The notes beneath the pieces were generated by a model. The model was given only the letters and a program-made list of their open reading frames with translations, was not told the origin of the DNA and did no database searches. A program made the translations under genes and the position numbers. A stretch of 64,000 nucleotides of DNA, from the NCBI GenBank assembly GCA_050486225.1, contig JBJHCV010000004.1, positions 124,001 through 188,000 on the forward strand. The letters are read 5' to 3'. The stretch's first letter is position 1. Every line of letters starts with the position of its first letter. Of the stretch, positions 25,985 through 33,982 are shown one piece after another. Source of the stretch: JBBDIX01 sp050486225 (GTDB lineage: Bacteria; Actinomycetota; Nitriliruptoria; Nitriliruptorales; Nitriliruptoraceae).

Positions 25985-26773
25985 TCACACGACCGGGGAC
26001 AGTCCCCCGTCGACGTTGATCGCGGCTCCCGTGATGAACGACGCCTCGTCCGACACCAGGAAGTTGATCAGTGCGGCCGCCTCCTCGGCGTCGCCGACAC
26101 GGCCCACGGGAATCCCCACCCTGCGTGCGAGGTCGTCGTAGAACTCGTCGAGCGTGCCGGGTTCGCCTGCTGCCTCCCATCGGCGCTGCAGCTGCCGTGA
26201 CCGCAGCCGGCTGACGCAGATCGCGTTCACGAGGATGCCGTGGGCCGCGAACTCCTTCGACAGCGCCTTGGTCAGCGCCATCCCCGCCGCGCGGGACACC
26301 GAACTGGGATGCGACGCGCCTCCCGGATGCTTGGCCGAGATCGACAGCACGTTGACGATCCGGCCACCCTCCTCCCGCGCGAGCAGGTCGGCGATCAGTC
26401 GTCGTGACAGTCGGATCGCACTGAACAGCTTCAGGTCGAGGTCCGCCACCCACTCCTCGTCGGTCACGTCGAGGAAGTTCGTGTTGTGCGACGTCCCGAC
26501 GTTGTTCACCAGCGCGTTGAGCGGCCCGAGCGCGTTCGTGGCCTCGTCGTAGAGGCGCCGGAGCTCGTCCGCCCGGCCACAGTCGGCCACGATCCCCACG
26601 ATCCGGCCGGTCGCGTCCGGGTCGATCTCGGCGACCGCCGCCGCCAGTTCGTCCTCGCCACGTGCGCAGATGGCCACCCGTGCGCCCTCGGCGAAGAGCC
26701 GAGCGGCCGTCGCCTTCCCGATCCCTGCGCTCGAGCCGGTGATCAGTGCGGTCACTGCGTCCTGACGTCCCAT
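25985..26773 (-). CDS. SDR-family oxidoreductase with atypical active site
   Basis: A 262-aa short-chain dehydrogenase/reductase. The nucleotide motif TGSSAGIGKA lies at about residues 12-21, NNVGTS replaces NNAG, and the C-terminus has the usual DGG. In the catalytic stretch the usual YxxxK is not found: the aligned text reads HPSSVSRAAG, with Ser in place of Tyr and Arg in place of Lys, while the Ser of the catalytic triad may be LSIS. The cofactor should bind, but normal Tyr/Lys catalysis is unlikely. ATG start with AGGAG 6 nt upstream. It follows the methyltransferase gene by 68 bp on the same strand. Confidence 0.82.
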   Translation of the reverse strand: MGRQDAVTALITGSSAGIGKATAARLFAEGARVAICARGEDELAAAVAEIDPDATGRIVGIVADCGRADELRRLYDEATNALGPLNALVNNVGTSHNTNFLDVTDEEWVADLDLKLFSAIRLSRRLIADLLAREEGGRIVNVLSISAKHPGGASHPSSVSRAAGMALTKALSKEFAAHGILVNAICVSRLRSRQLQRRWEAAGEPGTLDEFYDDLARRVGIPVGRVGDAEEAAALINFLVSDEASFITGAAINVDGGLSPVV

Positions 26774-26841
26774 CTCGTGCTCCTGCGCCCGGCGGATCGC
26801 GCGAGGCTAACGGAGGGCCACACAGGGTGATCTCCGCCTGG

Positions 26842-27474
26842 TCACCGACCCGCGCGTCGCACGACGAACCACGTGAAGGGCTGCGTGACTCCCGCTGGGG
26901 TCGTGTGCACCTCGCGCCGATGGGTGACCGGCTCGAACGCCGGTGCGAACACCCCTGCCAGTGACGACGCGTCGTGACGAGCCACGGGCAGTCCCGAGCA
27001 CGTGTCGGGGCCGTCCGGGGCGAACGTCGCCACGACGATCCATCCACCGACCTCGACCGCGTCCGACGCGGTGCGCACGTACGCCTCGCGGTCGGACGGC
27101 GACGTGAGGAAGTGGAACACCGCACGGTCGTGCCACAGTCGGTACGTGCGTCCCGGACTCCACTGGCGCACGTCGGCGACCGTCCACGTCACCTGCTCTG
27201 CCCGTGTCCCAAGTCGGGACCGGGACACCTCGAGGGCACGCTCCGAGACGTCGAGCACGGTCACGTCGGAGAAGTGGCGCTCGAGCAGACCGTCGACCAG
27301 CCGTGAGATGCCACCCCCGACGTCGACGACACCCGCGTCCCGGTCGACAGGCAGGGTGTCGATCAGTTCGAGGGACAGGGACGGCTCCGACTCGAACCAG
27401 CTGACCTCGTCAGGGGCGCGGCGGGCGTGGACCTCGTCCCAGTGTCCGGGCGTGTCCGAGGCAGCGATCGACAG
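26842..27474 (-). CDS. Class I SAM-dependent methyltransferase, probable CTG start
   Basis: A 210-aa protein. Motif I appears as VVDVGGGISR, followed by VTVLDVSERAL (motif II region) and VADVRQW (motif III region). No in-frame ATG/GTG/TTG precedes motif I: the first conventional start (GTG at 27264) would lose it. A CTG at 27474 with GGAGG 5 nt upstream gives the natural N-terminus containing HWDEVHARRAPDEVSWFE. Family members methylate small molecules or thiols; the substrate here is not known. Divergent from the enoyl-CoA hydratase gene. Confidence 0.75.
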   Translation of the reverse strand: MSIAASDTPGHWDEVHARRAPDEVSWFESEPSLSLELIDTLPVDRDAGVVDVGGGISRLVDGLLERHFSDVTVLDVSERALEVSRSRLGTRAEQVTWTVADVRQWSPGRTYRLWHDRAVFHFLTSPSDREAYVRTASDAVEVGGWIVVATFAPDGPDTCSGLPVARHDASSLAGVFAPAFEPVTHRREVHTTPAGVTQPFTWFVVRRAGR

Positions 27475-27652
27475 GGCGTCCTCCGTGGCGTCCGGTTCGA
27501 CGACAGTGTTGCACGACGGCGCACGTCAAGCCGTCGAAGGGCACAGGCCTGGTGATCACTCGCCGGATGTGGCAGTGTCCGCACCCGTGGCACGGGAGCC
27601 ACCACCGGGACGGACCACCGCGGCCGTCCGGAAGAACCGGGAGACGACCTCG

Positions 27653-28387
27653 ATGAGCAGCAGTCAGGGAATCATCGCCGACCACCGCGACCAGGTCGCG
27701 ACCATCACGATCGACAGCCCGGGGCACCTGAACGCCGTCAACGGCGCGATGATGGTCCAGCTTGCCGACGCGATCACCCGTGCCGAGCAGGAGGGGTGCA
27801 TCCTGCTGCGCCTGCGTGCGAACGGGCAGGACTTCAGCATCGGGCGCGAGCACTTCGAGTCACCGCGTGCGGCGACCGGCACGATCTCCCCGGCCGACTG
27901 GACGCAGCTTGCCGTCGACGTGTTCGGCGCCGTCGCGAACTTCTCGGGCATCTCCATCGCCGAGGTTCGTGGTTCCGCGTTCGGGTTCTCCGCGGCGCTC
28001 GCCCTGCGGCTCGATCTGTGCGTGGCCTCGCAGCAGGTGCGCTTCGCGTTCGACGAGATCACCAAGGGCTTCGCGCCGCGTCTGGTGATCGGACAGATGC
28101 TGGGACTGCTCGACGAGCGCACGGTCATGAAGCTGGTCGTCACCGGCCGGGCCATCGACGCCGACGAGGCGTTCGCCCGGGGTCTCGTCTCCTACCTGGT
28201 GCCCGACGAACTGCTGTCCACGCGCACCGACCAGCTGATCGAGGAACTGCTCCAGCTGGACGCCGACGGCCTGAGAAACGCCAAGCGCTACATCCACGAA
28301 CTGCGTGCGGTGCCGCTGCCGGACCGGGGCGACTTCACCACGAGCCGGGTCCACTCCGACTACGACCGGGGCGCGCCCCGCCTGTAG
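27653..28387 (+). CDS. Enoyl-CoA hydratase/isomerase-family protein
   Basis: A 244-aa crotonase-fold protein. The early strand VATITIDSP, HLNAVNGAMM and the oxyanion-hole region IAEVRGSAFGFSAALALRLDLCVAS support the family. The two glutamates of classical hydratases are not clearly in place (Glu near EITKGFAP is one candidate), so the reaction may be isomerase, hydrolase or another crotonase chemistry. ATG at 27653 after GGGAG; longer frames run into the divergent promoter region. A stable hairpin follows the stop. Confidence 0.82.
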   Translation: MSSSQGIIADHRDQVATITIDSPGHLNAVNGAMMVQLADAITRAEQEGCILLRLRANGQDFSIGREHFESPRAATGTISPADWTQLAVDVFGAVANFSGISIAEVRGSAFGFSAALALRLDLCVASQQVRFAFDEITKGFAPRLVIGQMLGLLDERTVMKLVVTGRAIDADEAFARGLVSYLVPDELLSTRTDQLIEELLQLDADGLRNAKRYIHELRAVPLPDRGDFTTSRVHSDYDRGAPRL

Positions 28388-28398
28388 TCCACACCACA

Positions 28399-28434
28399 GG
28401 ACGTCCGACCTCGGCGCCACGAGGTGGGACGTCC
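28399..28434. terminator. Hairpin after the enoyl-CoA hydratase gene
   Basis: GGACGTCC (28399-28406) and ACCTCG (28408-28413) pair with CGAGGT (28420-28425) and GGACGTCC (28427-28434) around a 6-nt loop, 14 pairs with one internal mismatch. It begins 12 bp after the stop codon. No T-run follows, but it is the most likely terminator for this gene. Confidence 0.6.
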
Positions 28435-28525
28435 ACGAGTGCGTGCCCTCCGAGATCACGTGCTGGCCGTACAGTCTCCGGTGCGTCTCACGTGTGCCCT
28501 GCACCCGTGCACCGTCGGAGCCATC

Positions 28526-31045
28526 ATGGGATCACCCGCCGCGTGGCACCCGGATCCAACCGACCGTCACCAGCTTCGGTACTGGGACGGCGGTCGCTGG
28601 ACCGAACACGTCGCGGACCAGGGTCGTGTCCGCACGGATGCGCTCGACCCACGCATGGCGTTCTCGGATCCGCTCCGACTCCGCGTCGAGGACATCGACC
28701 GACGCATCCACGAACTGCAGGCAGAACGCGACGAACTCCTCCTGACACTGGCCCGCGCCGACGACGTGGTACCTGCACGGACGTCGGACGCCGCCGCGCA
28801 CGAGGACGCCGCTGGATCCGCTGGCAGCACCCGTGACCTGTCTGGCCCCGAACGGGCGGAATCCCAGCCGCCCACGGGCTCACCCGTCACGGGACTTGCT
28901 CCACCCTCGGGCGCACCGATCGCGGGCGAGCCACCTCAGGAGGCTGCGCAGCCGACCTCGGGGAGGTCGGGGTTCGCGGCGTTCCTCGCGACCTCCGGTG
29001 TGTTCCTGCTGGCCGCGGCCGCACTGACGTTCACCGCCGCGAGCTGGACCCTCATGACGACGACCGCCCAGTTCGTGGTGCTGGTCGCGGCGACGGGCCT
29101 CGTCACCCACCTGTCGGTGAGGATCGACCGGCGTGGCCTCGTCGGGGTCGGAGCTGCCGTCGGCGTGCTCGCGGTCGTGCTCGCCGCCGTGAGCGTCTGG
29201 GGTGCCCAGCGAGCGGGGGCTCCCTGGCCCACGGACTTCACCCCGGTCATCGGCGCCCTCGCGGCGACGGCGGTCGGATGGGCGCTCTCACGATGGGCGG
29301 TGCGCTGGGTGACCACGGCTGCGGCCCTCGCCCTGCTCACCGCGGGCGTCACCCTGACCGTGGCGCTCGCCACCCACCTCGAACTGGGCGCGGCTGCCGT
29401 CTCGCTGATCTCGACGACCCTGTCCGTGGCGACCGCGGCGACGACCCCGACGTGGAGGACGCTGCCGGCACGACGGATCGTCGGTCTCGGCGCGCTGGCG
29501 GGGCTCACCGCCGCCGGCCTGGTGGCGGCGATCCCCCTCGCCGATCCGTCTGTCGCCCTGCCCGGCCTCCTCGTCGCGACGCTGATCGCCGTCGCCCTGC
29601 TCGTGGTGGCGACTCGGTGGTCCTCAGCGAGCCTCGGGCCCGTCTCACTGATCGTCACCCTGTCGCTGGCGGCCCTCGCCCACCGGTTCGGACCACCACC
29701 CGAGTTCGTCGACGGGCCGAGCCCTGCGGTCTGGCTCGCGGTCGGACTGGGCGCGTGTCTGGTGGCGTGGAGTTCCCTGCGGGTGGATCGCCGACTGCGG
29801 CCTGCCCTGCTGATCGGTGCATCACCCGCTGCCATCGCCCTGATCCCGGCGACGCTGCTCGCGGTGGAGGGAGCCGGGGCCCGCGTGGCCGGATCGATCG
29901 GAGGCGCGACCGCGACGCTCACTGATCCGTGGGTGGCCGCAGGCGTGGCGCTCGGGGCCGGGGCGCTCCTGGCCCTGCAGCGACGTCCGGCGTTCCTCAC
30001 AGGGCTCCTCGGGCTCGTCGCCATCACCACGGCTGGCGCACTGCCGGACCTTGCGGCCCCGGCGCTGCTCGTCGGCACCGGCGTTGGCGCTCACGCGCTG
30101 CGCGGACGGACGCGAACGGCGTCCTTCGTCGCGCTGGGCGTGGCCGTCGTCGCCGTCGGGATCGTCGCGGGCGACCGCTCACTGCTGCCCATCGTGTCCG
30201 TCGCCGCGACCATGCTCGGCGCCTGGGTCACCGTGTCGAGCCGTGGCGCGGAACGCACCGTCGCGACCGGTCACACGATCCTCGGTACGGCGCTCGTCGT
30301 GGGCAGCACCCTCGACGCGCTTCAGATCGATCGCGACGTGCTCCTCGCGACCGCTCTGGTGGCCGGGCTGGTGGCCACCACGTTCGCCACGCACCGCGAT
30401 GGCGCGCCCCTTCCCGTGGGCTCGATCATTGCGTTGGCTCCGCTCACCGTGGTGGTTCCGGCGTTCGCATCCGGGCCGCGTCCCGCGGGTCTGCTGGTGA
30501 TGCTCGCCGCCGCCGGATGGCTCGTGATGGCCCTGCAGGGCCATCGATTCGCGGCCTGGGCGTCCGCAGCCGTCGCCTCGCTCGGCTCGGTGATCGTCCT
30601 GCAGGACCTTGGCGTCCAGACGATCGAGCTGTACACGGTCGGTCCGGCGGTGCTGTTCGCGGTCGTGGGCATCCACTGGCTCGCGACGGACGACACGGTC
30701 GGCACCGTGCCCGCGCTGCTCCCCGCGCTGACCATCGCCCTGGTGCCCAGCATGATCGTGCTCGCGGACGACCCGCAGATGGTGGCTCGGCTGGTCGGGC
30801 TCACCGCCGTCGCCGGCGTGCTCGCGCTCGTGGGTGTGGTCGGTCGACTGCTGGCTCCCACCGTCGCCGCCGCGATCGTGGCGATCTGGGTGGCGCTCAG
30901 CCAGGTGGGCCTCGTACTGCGCACGGTGAACCCGCTGATCGTGTTCGTGGTCGTCGGCGTCCTGCTGGTGTGGTTGGGCGCAAGCTTCGAACGCCAGCGA
31001 CGCCGGGCCGGCCTCCTGATCCGACACGTGAGCCAGTTCCGCTGA
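28526..31045 (+). CDS. Large polytopic membrane protein with N-terminal DUF2510 domain
   Basis: An 839-aa protein. Residues 5-35 (AAWHPDPTDRHQLRYWDGGRWTEHV region) form a DUF2510 module with its Trp-rich signature, as in many actinobacterial membrane proteins. A short coiled coil follows (about 50-75, RIHELQAERDELLL), then a Pro/Ser/Ala linker. From about residue 155 to the end roughly twenty or more hydrophobic helices follow without a recognised transporter motif. The architecture resembles actinobacterial SCO7613-type multi-helix proteins. The ATG at 28526 is chosen at the start of DUF2510. It precedes the two-component genes and the Tad locus, but co-function is not shown. Confidence 0.75.
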   Translation: MGSPAAWHPDPTDRHQLRYWDGGRWTEHVADQGRVRTDALDPRMAFSDPLRLRVEDIDRRIHELQAERDELLLTLARADDVVPARTSDAAAHEDAAGSAGSTRDLSGPERAESQPPTGSPVTGLAPPSGAPIAGEPPQEAAQPTSGRSGFAAFLATSGVFLLAAAALTFTAASWTLMTTTAQFVVLVAATGLVTHLSVRIDRRGLVGVGAAVGVLAVVLAAVSVWGAQRAGAPWPTDFTPVIGALAATAVGWALSRWAVRWVTTAAALALLTAGVTLTVALATHLELGAAAVSLISTTLSVATAATTPTWRTLPARRIVGLGALAGLTAAGLVAAIPLADPSVALPGLLVATLIAVALLVVATRWSSASLGPVSLIVTLSLAALAHRFGPPPEFVDGPSPAVWLAVGLGACLVAWSSLRVDRRLRPALLIGASPAAIALIPATLLAVEGAGARVAGSIGGATATLTDPWVAAGVALGAGALLALQRRPAFLTGLLGLVAITTAGALPDLAAPALLVGTGVGAHALRGRTRTASFVALGVAVVAVGIVAGDRSLLPIVSVAATMLGAWVTVSSRGAERTVATGHTILGTALVVGSTLDALQIDRDVLLATALVAGLVATTFATHRDGAPLPVGSIIALAPLTVVVPAFASGPRPAGLLVMLAAAGWLVMALQGHRFAAWASAAVASLGSVIVLQDLGVQTIELYTVGPAVLFAVVGIHWLATDDTVGTVPALLPALTIALVPSMIVLADDPQMVARLVGLTAVAGVLALVGVVGRLLAPTVAAAIVAIWVALSQVGLVLRTVNPLIVFVVVGVLLVWLGASFERQRRRAGLLIRHVSQFR

Positions 31046-31327
31046 CCGCCACAGTGCGCCGTCCGACGCGCCAACGGGCCGACGCGACGAACCTGCGCGC
31101 ACCCTGACGCAGACGGCTCGACGGGTCCTCGCGCCCACGCGAAGCGTCCCCGAACCGGCGAATTGGGCGTCGGAGACGTCGATGCACGTCGATTCGCGGT
31201 TCGTCAGTCCCCCGTCAGGTTCGGCGCGCAGTCTTGACCCTCACCTGTAAACACGCTGTCCATGTGACCGGGCAGCCGTCTGGAGGAACCACCTGCGACC
31301 TGGCGGGGCGAGGGCATCGGAGTTCCC
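31046..31327 (+). other. 282-bp non-coding gap before the histidine kinase gene
   Basis: This is one of the longest gaps in the window. It contains TTGACC at 31234-31239 that could be a -35 element, but no good -10 is seen. A direct repeat of the type ACGTCGAT occurs twice near 31176-31193. No riboswitch, tRNA or small gene was recognised. Confidence 0.5.
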
Positions 31328-32176
31328 ATGCAGTACCTGAGGCACAGCGCGCGAGGCACTGGACCGCGATCTCGGCACCTGCAGCGCGCCAGGCGCCTGT
31401 CCGAACCGGAGCGCGTCCACGAGGCACGAAACGCGCTCACGGCGATCGAAGGGGTGGCCGCGGCGCTGCAGACCGACAGCGGGCATCTCACACCGGGAGC
31501 ACGCACCCAACTGCTCGAGGCGGTCACCGGAGAGACACGACGCCTCCGGCGCCTGCTCGATCCACCGAGGTCGACCCCACCGATCGAGCCCTTCCCGGTC
31601 AACGGTGCGCTCACCGCCCCGGTCATGTGTGCACGGTCACTGGGCACCCGGGTGGAGGTCGCGGTCCCGAACCGGCTGTGGGCGCTCGGGCGGAGTTCGG
31701 ACACCTCCCAGGTCGTGCACAACCTGTTGCAGAACGCACGCCGGTACGCCGAGGGTCCCGTGACGATCACGGCTCGCCTCGAGGCGACGCACGTGGTCGT
31801 TCGCGTCACGGACCGAGGCCCAGGCGTCGCACCTGACGAGGCCCGATCCATCTTCCGGCCCGGTCACCGTGGAACCGCGGCGACCGATGCCAGCGGCGAC
31901 GGACTCGGCCTGCACATCTGCACACGCCTCATGCGCGGCCAGGGAGGCGACCTGCGCCTCGAGGTCGACGACTCACCGGGCGCCACGTTCGCCCTCGTGC
32001 TCCGGCACACCGACACCGTCGGCCGTCCGAGCGCGACACAGCCGCTCGATGACCCCTCGCAGTTCGGCGAGCGTGTCCGGCTCGACGAACGGTCGGACCC
32101 GACCGTCACCCAGAACGGTCAACGTGCGTCCCGAGGTGTCGAGCACGAGCACGGTGTCGGCCATGACCCCGCCTGA
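31328..32176 (+). CDS. Soluble histidine kinase without sensor domain
   Basis: A 282-aa histidine kinase. The phosphoacceptor is probably His31 in RVHEARNALTAIEG (HisKA-like), followed by an ATP-binding domain with the N-box HNLLQNARRY, DRGPGVAP (G1) and GDGLGLHIC (G2). No transmembrane or input domain precedes the phosphoacceptor, so a partner must supply the signal. The ATPase domain is complete by about residue 225; the last ~60 residues are low-similarity and lie antisense to the neighbouring receiver-like gene. ATG at 31328 with GGAG 5 nt upstream. It probably phosphorylates the response regulator at 32465. Confidence 0.82.
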   Translation: MQYLRHSARGTGPRSRHLQRARRLSEPERVHEARNALTAIEGVAAALQTDSGHLTPGARTQLLEAVTGETRRLRRLLDPPRSTPPIEPFPVNGALTAPVMCARSLGTRVEVAVPNRLWALGRSSDTSQVVHNLLQNARRYAEGPVTITARLEATHVVVRVTDRGPGVAPDEARSIFRPGHRGTAATDASGDGLGLHICTRLMRGQGGDLRLEVDDSPGATFALVLRHTDTVGRPSATQPLDDPSQFGERVRLDERSDPTVTQNGQRASRGVEHEHGVGHDPA

Positions 32177-32386
32177 GAGTCCTTCGGTGACCAGCGCGAG
32201 ATCGAACCTCGTGCGCGGGACGAGCCAGGCCTTGTCCATCCCGCGCGACACCTGGAGTTCCGCCGAGTGCAGGGCGCTGGCGAGTGCCTCTCCGAGCATC
32301 AGCGGAGCGACGCGGACGAGCACCCGGTACCCGGGCGAGGTTCGTGCGCCGGACCCGCCGTCCGTGGAACATGGATGCTCGGTCAT
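31973..32386 (-). CDS. Receiver-like (pseudo-response-regulator) protein
   Basis: A 137-aa minus-strand frame convergent with and overlapping the kinase gene by 204 bp. The middle (about residues 20-115) resembles a REC fold: YRVLVRVAPLMLGEALASALHSA, then FDLALVTEGL, VLVLD and a C-terminal helix LAELRGVIERL. The acidic pair and phosphoacceptor Asp expected of REC domains are missing, and there is no output domain. GC at third codon positions is high in the part that overlaps nothing. No clear Shine-Dalgarno. It may be a degenerate receiver that binds the kinase, or a decayed gene. Confidence 0.5.
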   Translation of the reverse strand: MTEHPCSTDGGSGARTSPGYRVLVRVAPLMLGEALASALHSAELQVSRGMDKAWLVPRTRFDLALVTEGLSGGVMADTVLVLDTSGRTLTVLGDGRVRPFVEPDTLAELRGVIERLCRARTADGVGVPEHEGERGAR

Positions 32387-32410
32387 CTGGTCAGCATCGA
32401 CCGAGTCGGT

Positions 32411-32445
32411 GCCCGGTGTCATCATCCCGATTGATGACACCGGGC
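32411..32445. promoter_or_regulatory. Perfect 14-bp inverted repeat between divergent receiver genes
   Basis: GCCCGGTGTCATCA (32411-32424) and its exact complement TGATGACACCGGGC (32432-32445) flank a 7-nt spacer. It lies between the minus-strand receiver-like gene (start 32386) and the plus-strand response regulator gene (start 32465). The position and symmetry fit an operator bound by the LuxR-type regulator as a dimer; an RNA hairpin is the alternative, and both could apply. Confidence 0.65.
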
Positions 32446-32464
32446 GAAGCGGTGGGCACCGGCG

Positions 32465-33181
32465 ATGAGCGGCGGCACGAGGTTCCGTGTCGTGATCGTG
32501 GACGACCACGAACTGCTGTCCCAGAGCCTCGAGTTCGCCCTCGTGGCGGCCGGGATGAACGTCACGCGATGCACGGAACTGGCCGACGAGCACATCGTGG
32601 CCGCCATCGACACGATCGCCCCCGACGTCTTGCTGCTCGACCTGTTCCTCGACGGCGACCGGGGTTCGAGCCTGCACCTCGTGCCGCCCCTGGCCACCCG
32701 CGGCGTCCAGGTGGCGATCCTCACCGCCTCGCGCAACGAGGTGCTCCTCGCGGAGTGCGTCGAGGCCGGCGCGATCGGGATCATCCCCAAGTCAGAACCG
32801 TTCGACCGACTGGTCGCCGCCGTCCGTCAGATCGCGACCACCGGGACGCTCCTGTCGTCGGCCCAGCGCGAGGAGTGGCTGGGATCCCTCCGGCGACATC
32901 GCGCGCACGAACAACGGCGCCTGGAGCCGTTCGAGCGCCTCACGTCGTCCGAGGCCAAGGTGCTCGAGGCGCTCATGGCGGGCCAGTCCGCCAAGCAGAT
33001 CGCCGCGGATCGGTTCGTGTCCCTCACGACCGTGCGCACCCAGATCCGCACCCTGCTGCTGAAGCTCGGCGTCAGTTCGCAGCTGGCGGCCGTCGCGCTG
33101 GCGATCAGCGTCGGATGGCCGGCGAGACGTGCCGTGGCGACCTCGCCCGCGCCGTCGAGGCACCTCGGACGCACGGGCTGA
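32465..33181 (+). CDS. Response regulator, REC + LuxR-type HTH
   Basis: A 238-aa regulator. The receiver domain (residues 5-125) has the acidic pair Asp13/Asp14, the phosphoacceptor Asp59 in LLLDLF, Thr88 in ILTASR and Lys109 in IPKSEP, so it should be phosphorylatable. A LuxR-type helix-turn-helix follows (about residues 160-225, LTSSEAKVLEALMAGQSAKQIA). Start ATG at 32465; the site before it is weakly SD-like. It sits between a sensorless kinase and the Tad pilus genes, so it is the likely controller of pilus expression. Confidence 0.9.
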   Translation: MSGGTRFRVVIVDDHELLSQSLEFALVAAGMNVTRCTELADEHIVAAIDTIAPDVLLLDLFLDGDRGSSLHLVPPLATRGVQVAILTASRNEVLLAECVEAGAIGIIPKSEPFDRLVAAVRQIATTGTLLSSAQREEWLGSLRRHRAHEQRRLEPFERLTSSEAKVLEALMAGQSAKQIAADRFVSLTTVRTQIRTLLLKLGVSSQLAAVALAISVGWPARRAVATSPAPSRHLGRTG

Positions 33182-33197
33182 CCGCGTCGGCGGGGTC

Positions 33198-33220
33198 TTT
33201 CATCAATGTTGGCGATGTCG
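33198..33220. promoter_or_regulatory. Possible second operator of the response regulator, upstream of flp
   Basis: TTTCATCA (33198-33205) and CGATGTCG (33213-33220) are separated by 7 nt. Compared with the core half-sites of the upstream inverted repeat (TGTCATCA, TGATGACA, same spacing) 12 of 16 positions agree. It lies 84 bp before flp. The symmetry is poor here, so this is a tentative match. Confidence 0.35.
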
Positions 33221-33303
33221 ACCCCCGGGCACTCCTGCAGCATCGGTGACGTACGCAGACGTCGAGCACACAAGGTGCGGCGTCGTCATCGACAGGAGAT
33301 GCC

Positions 33304-33501
33304 ATGTTCGAACGGATCACCCTGACCCTGCACCACCTGCGTCACGGCGCGACCAGTCGTGTCGAGGACGAAGAGGGCGCCACCGCCGTCGAGTACGGCC
33401 TGCTGGTCGCCCTCATCGCCGCAGTCATCGTCGTCACCGTCGGACTCCTCGGCACCGCGATCAACGATGCCTTCAACACGATCCTCACCGAACTGACGTG
33501 A
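33304..33501 (+). CDS. flp: Flp-type type IVb pilin
   Basis: A 65-aa pilin precursor. The prepilin cleavage motif is EDEEGATAVEYGLLVAL: cleavage would be between Gly25 and Ala26, leaving Glu30 at +5 and the conserved Tyr31. A hydrophobic helix of about 20 residues follows. Start ATG with AGGAGA 5 nt upstream. It is the first gene of the Tad locus. The leader of 25 residues is typical of Flp pilins. Confidence 0.93.
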   Translation: MFERITLTLHHLRHGATSRVEDEEGATAVEYGLLVALIAAVIVVTVGLLGTAINDAFNTILTELT

Positions 33502-33583
33502 TGTGACGGCGTGGTGGCCGCAGGTGGGTGGTGCGGGGCACAACCCCAGCACCCCCACCTGCACCGAGAGCGAGGGTCCGGCG

Positions 33584-33982
33584 ATGTGGAACCGAGCGAG
33601 GGAACGGGACCCGACCGGCGACAGTGGCGCCGCCGCGGTCGAGTTCGCGCTGCTCATCCCGCTGCTCGTGCTGCTGCTCGGTGCCGTCGTCGACTTCGGC
33701 CTCGCGTTCAACACCCAGATCAGCCTCACGCACGCGGCCCGCGAGGGGGTGCGCGTCGAGGCGCTCGGCACCGGGGACCCGATCGCGACCGCCATCGCGG
33801 CGTTCGACGCGCCAGCGGCGCAGATCGTCGATCCCCCGGTCCTCGAACAGGCGTGCCCGTCGACCGACGGGGCACGGCTCGTGGTCACCGCGAGCACGAG
33901 CATCTTCCTGCTCAGCATGTTGCCCTTCGTCGACGACGAGTTGGCCCTCGAGGGTCAGGCGGTGATGCGATGCAACGGATGA
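33584..33982 (+). CDS. tadE: TadE-like pseudopilin
   Basis: A 132-aa protein with a short basic leader and the TadE motif GAAAVEFALLIPLLVLLLG (residues 14-32), cleaved in the family by prepilin peptidase. The C-terminal part has a helix-turn LTHAAREGVR and two cysteines (one near residue 93, one at the end). The ATG at 33584 is chosen because GAGG lies about 8 nt upstream; a GTG at 33503 gives a Pro/Gly-rich leader with no conservation. It overlaps the next gene by ATGA. Confidence 0.85.
   Translation: MWNRARERDPTGDSGAAAVEFALLIPLLVLLLGAVVDFGLAFNTQISLTHAAREGVRVEALGTGDPIATAIAAFDAPAAQIVDPPVLEQACPSTDGARLVVTASTSIFLLSMLPFVDDELALEGQAVMRCNG

Noticed and set aside
26842..27264. Methyltransferase read as a truncated pseudogene
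   Set aside because: The missing motif I is encoded just upstream in the same frame, with a CTG start and good ribosome-binding site, so the gene is intact.
31046..31327. Possible riboswitch (for example c-di-GMP) upstream of the kinase
   Set aside because: No conserved riboswitch core could be matched; only a weak -35-like hexamer and a short direct repeat were seen.
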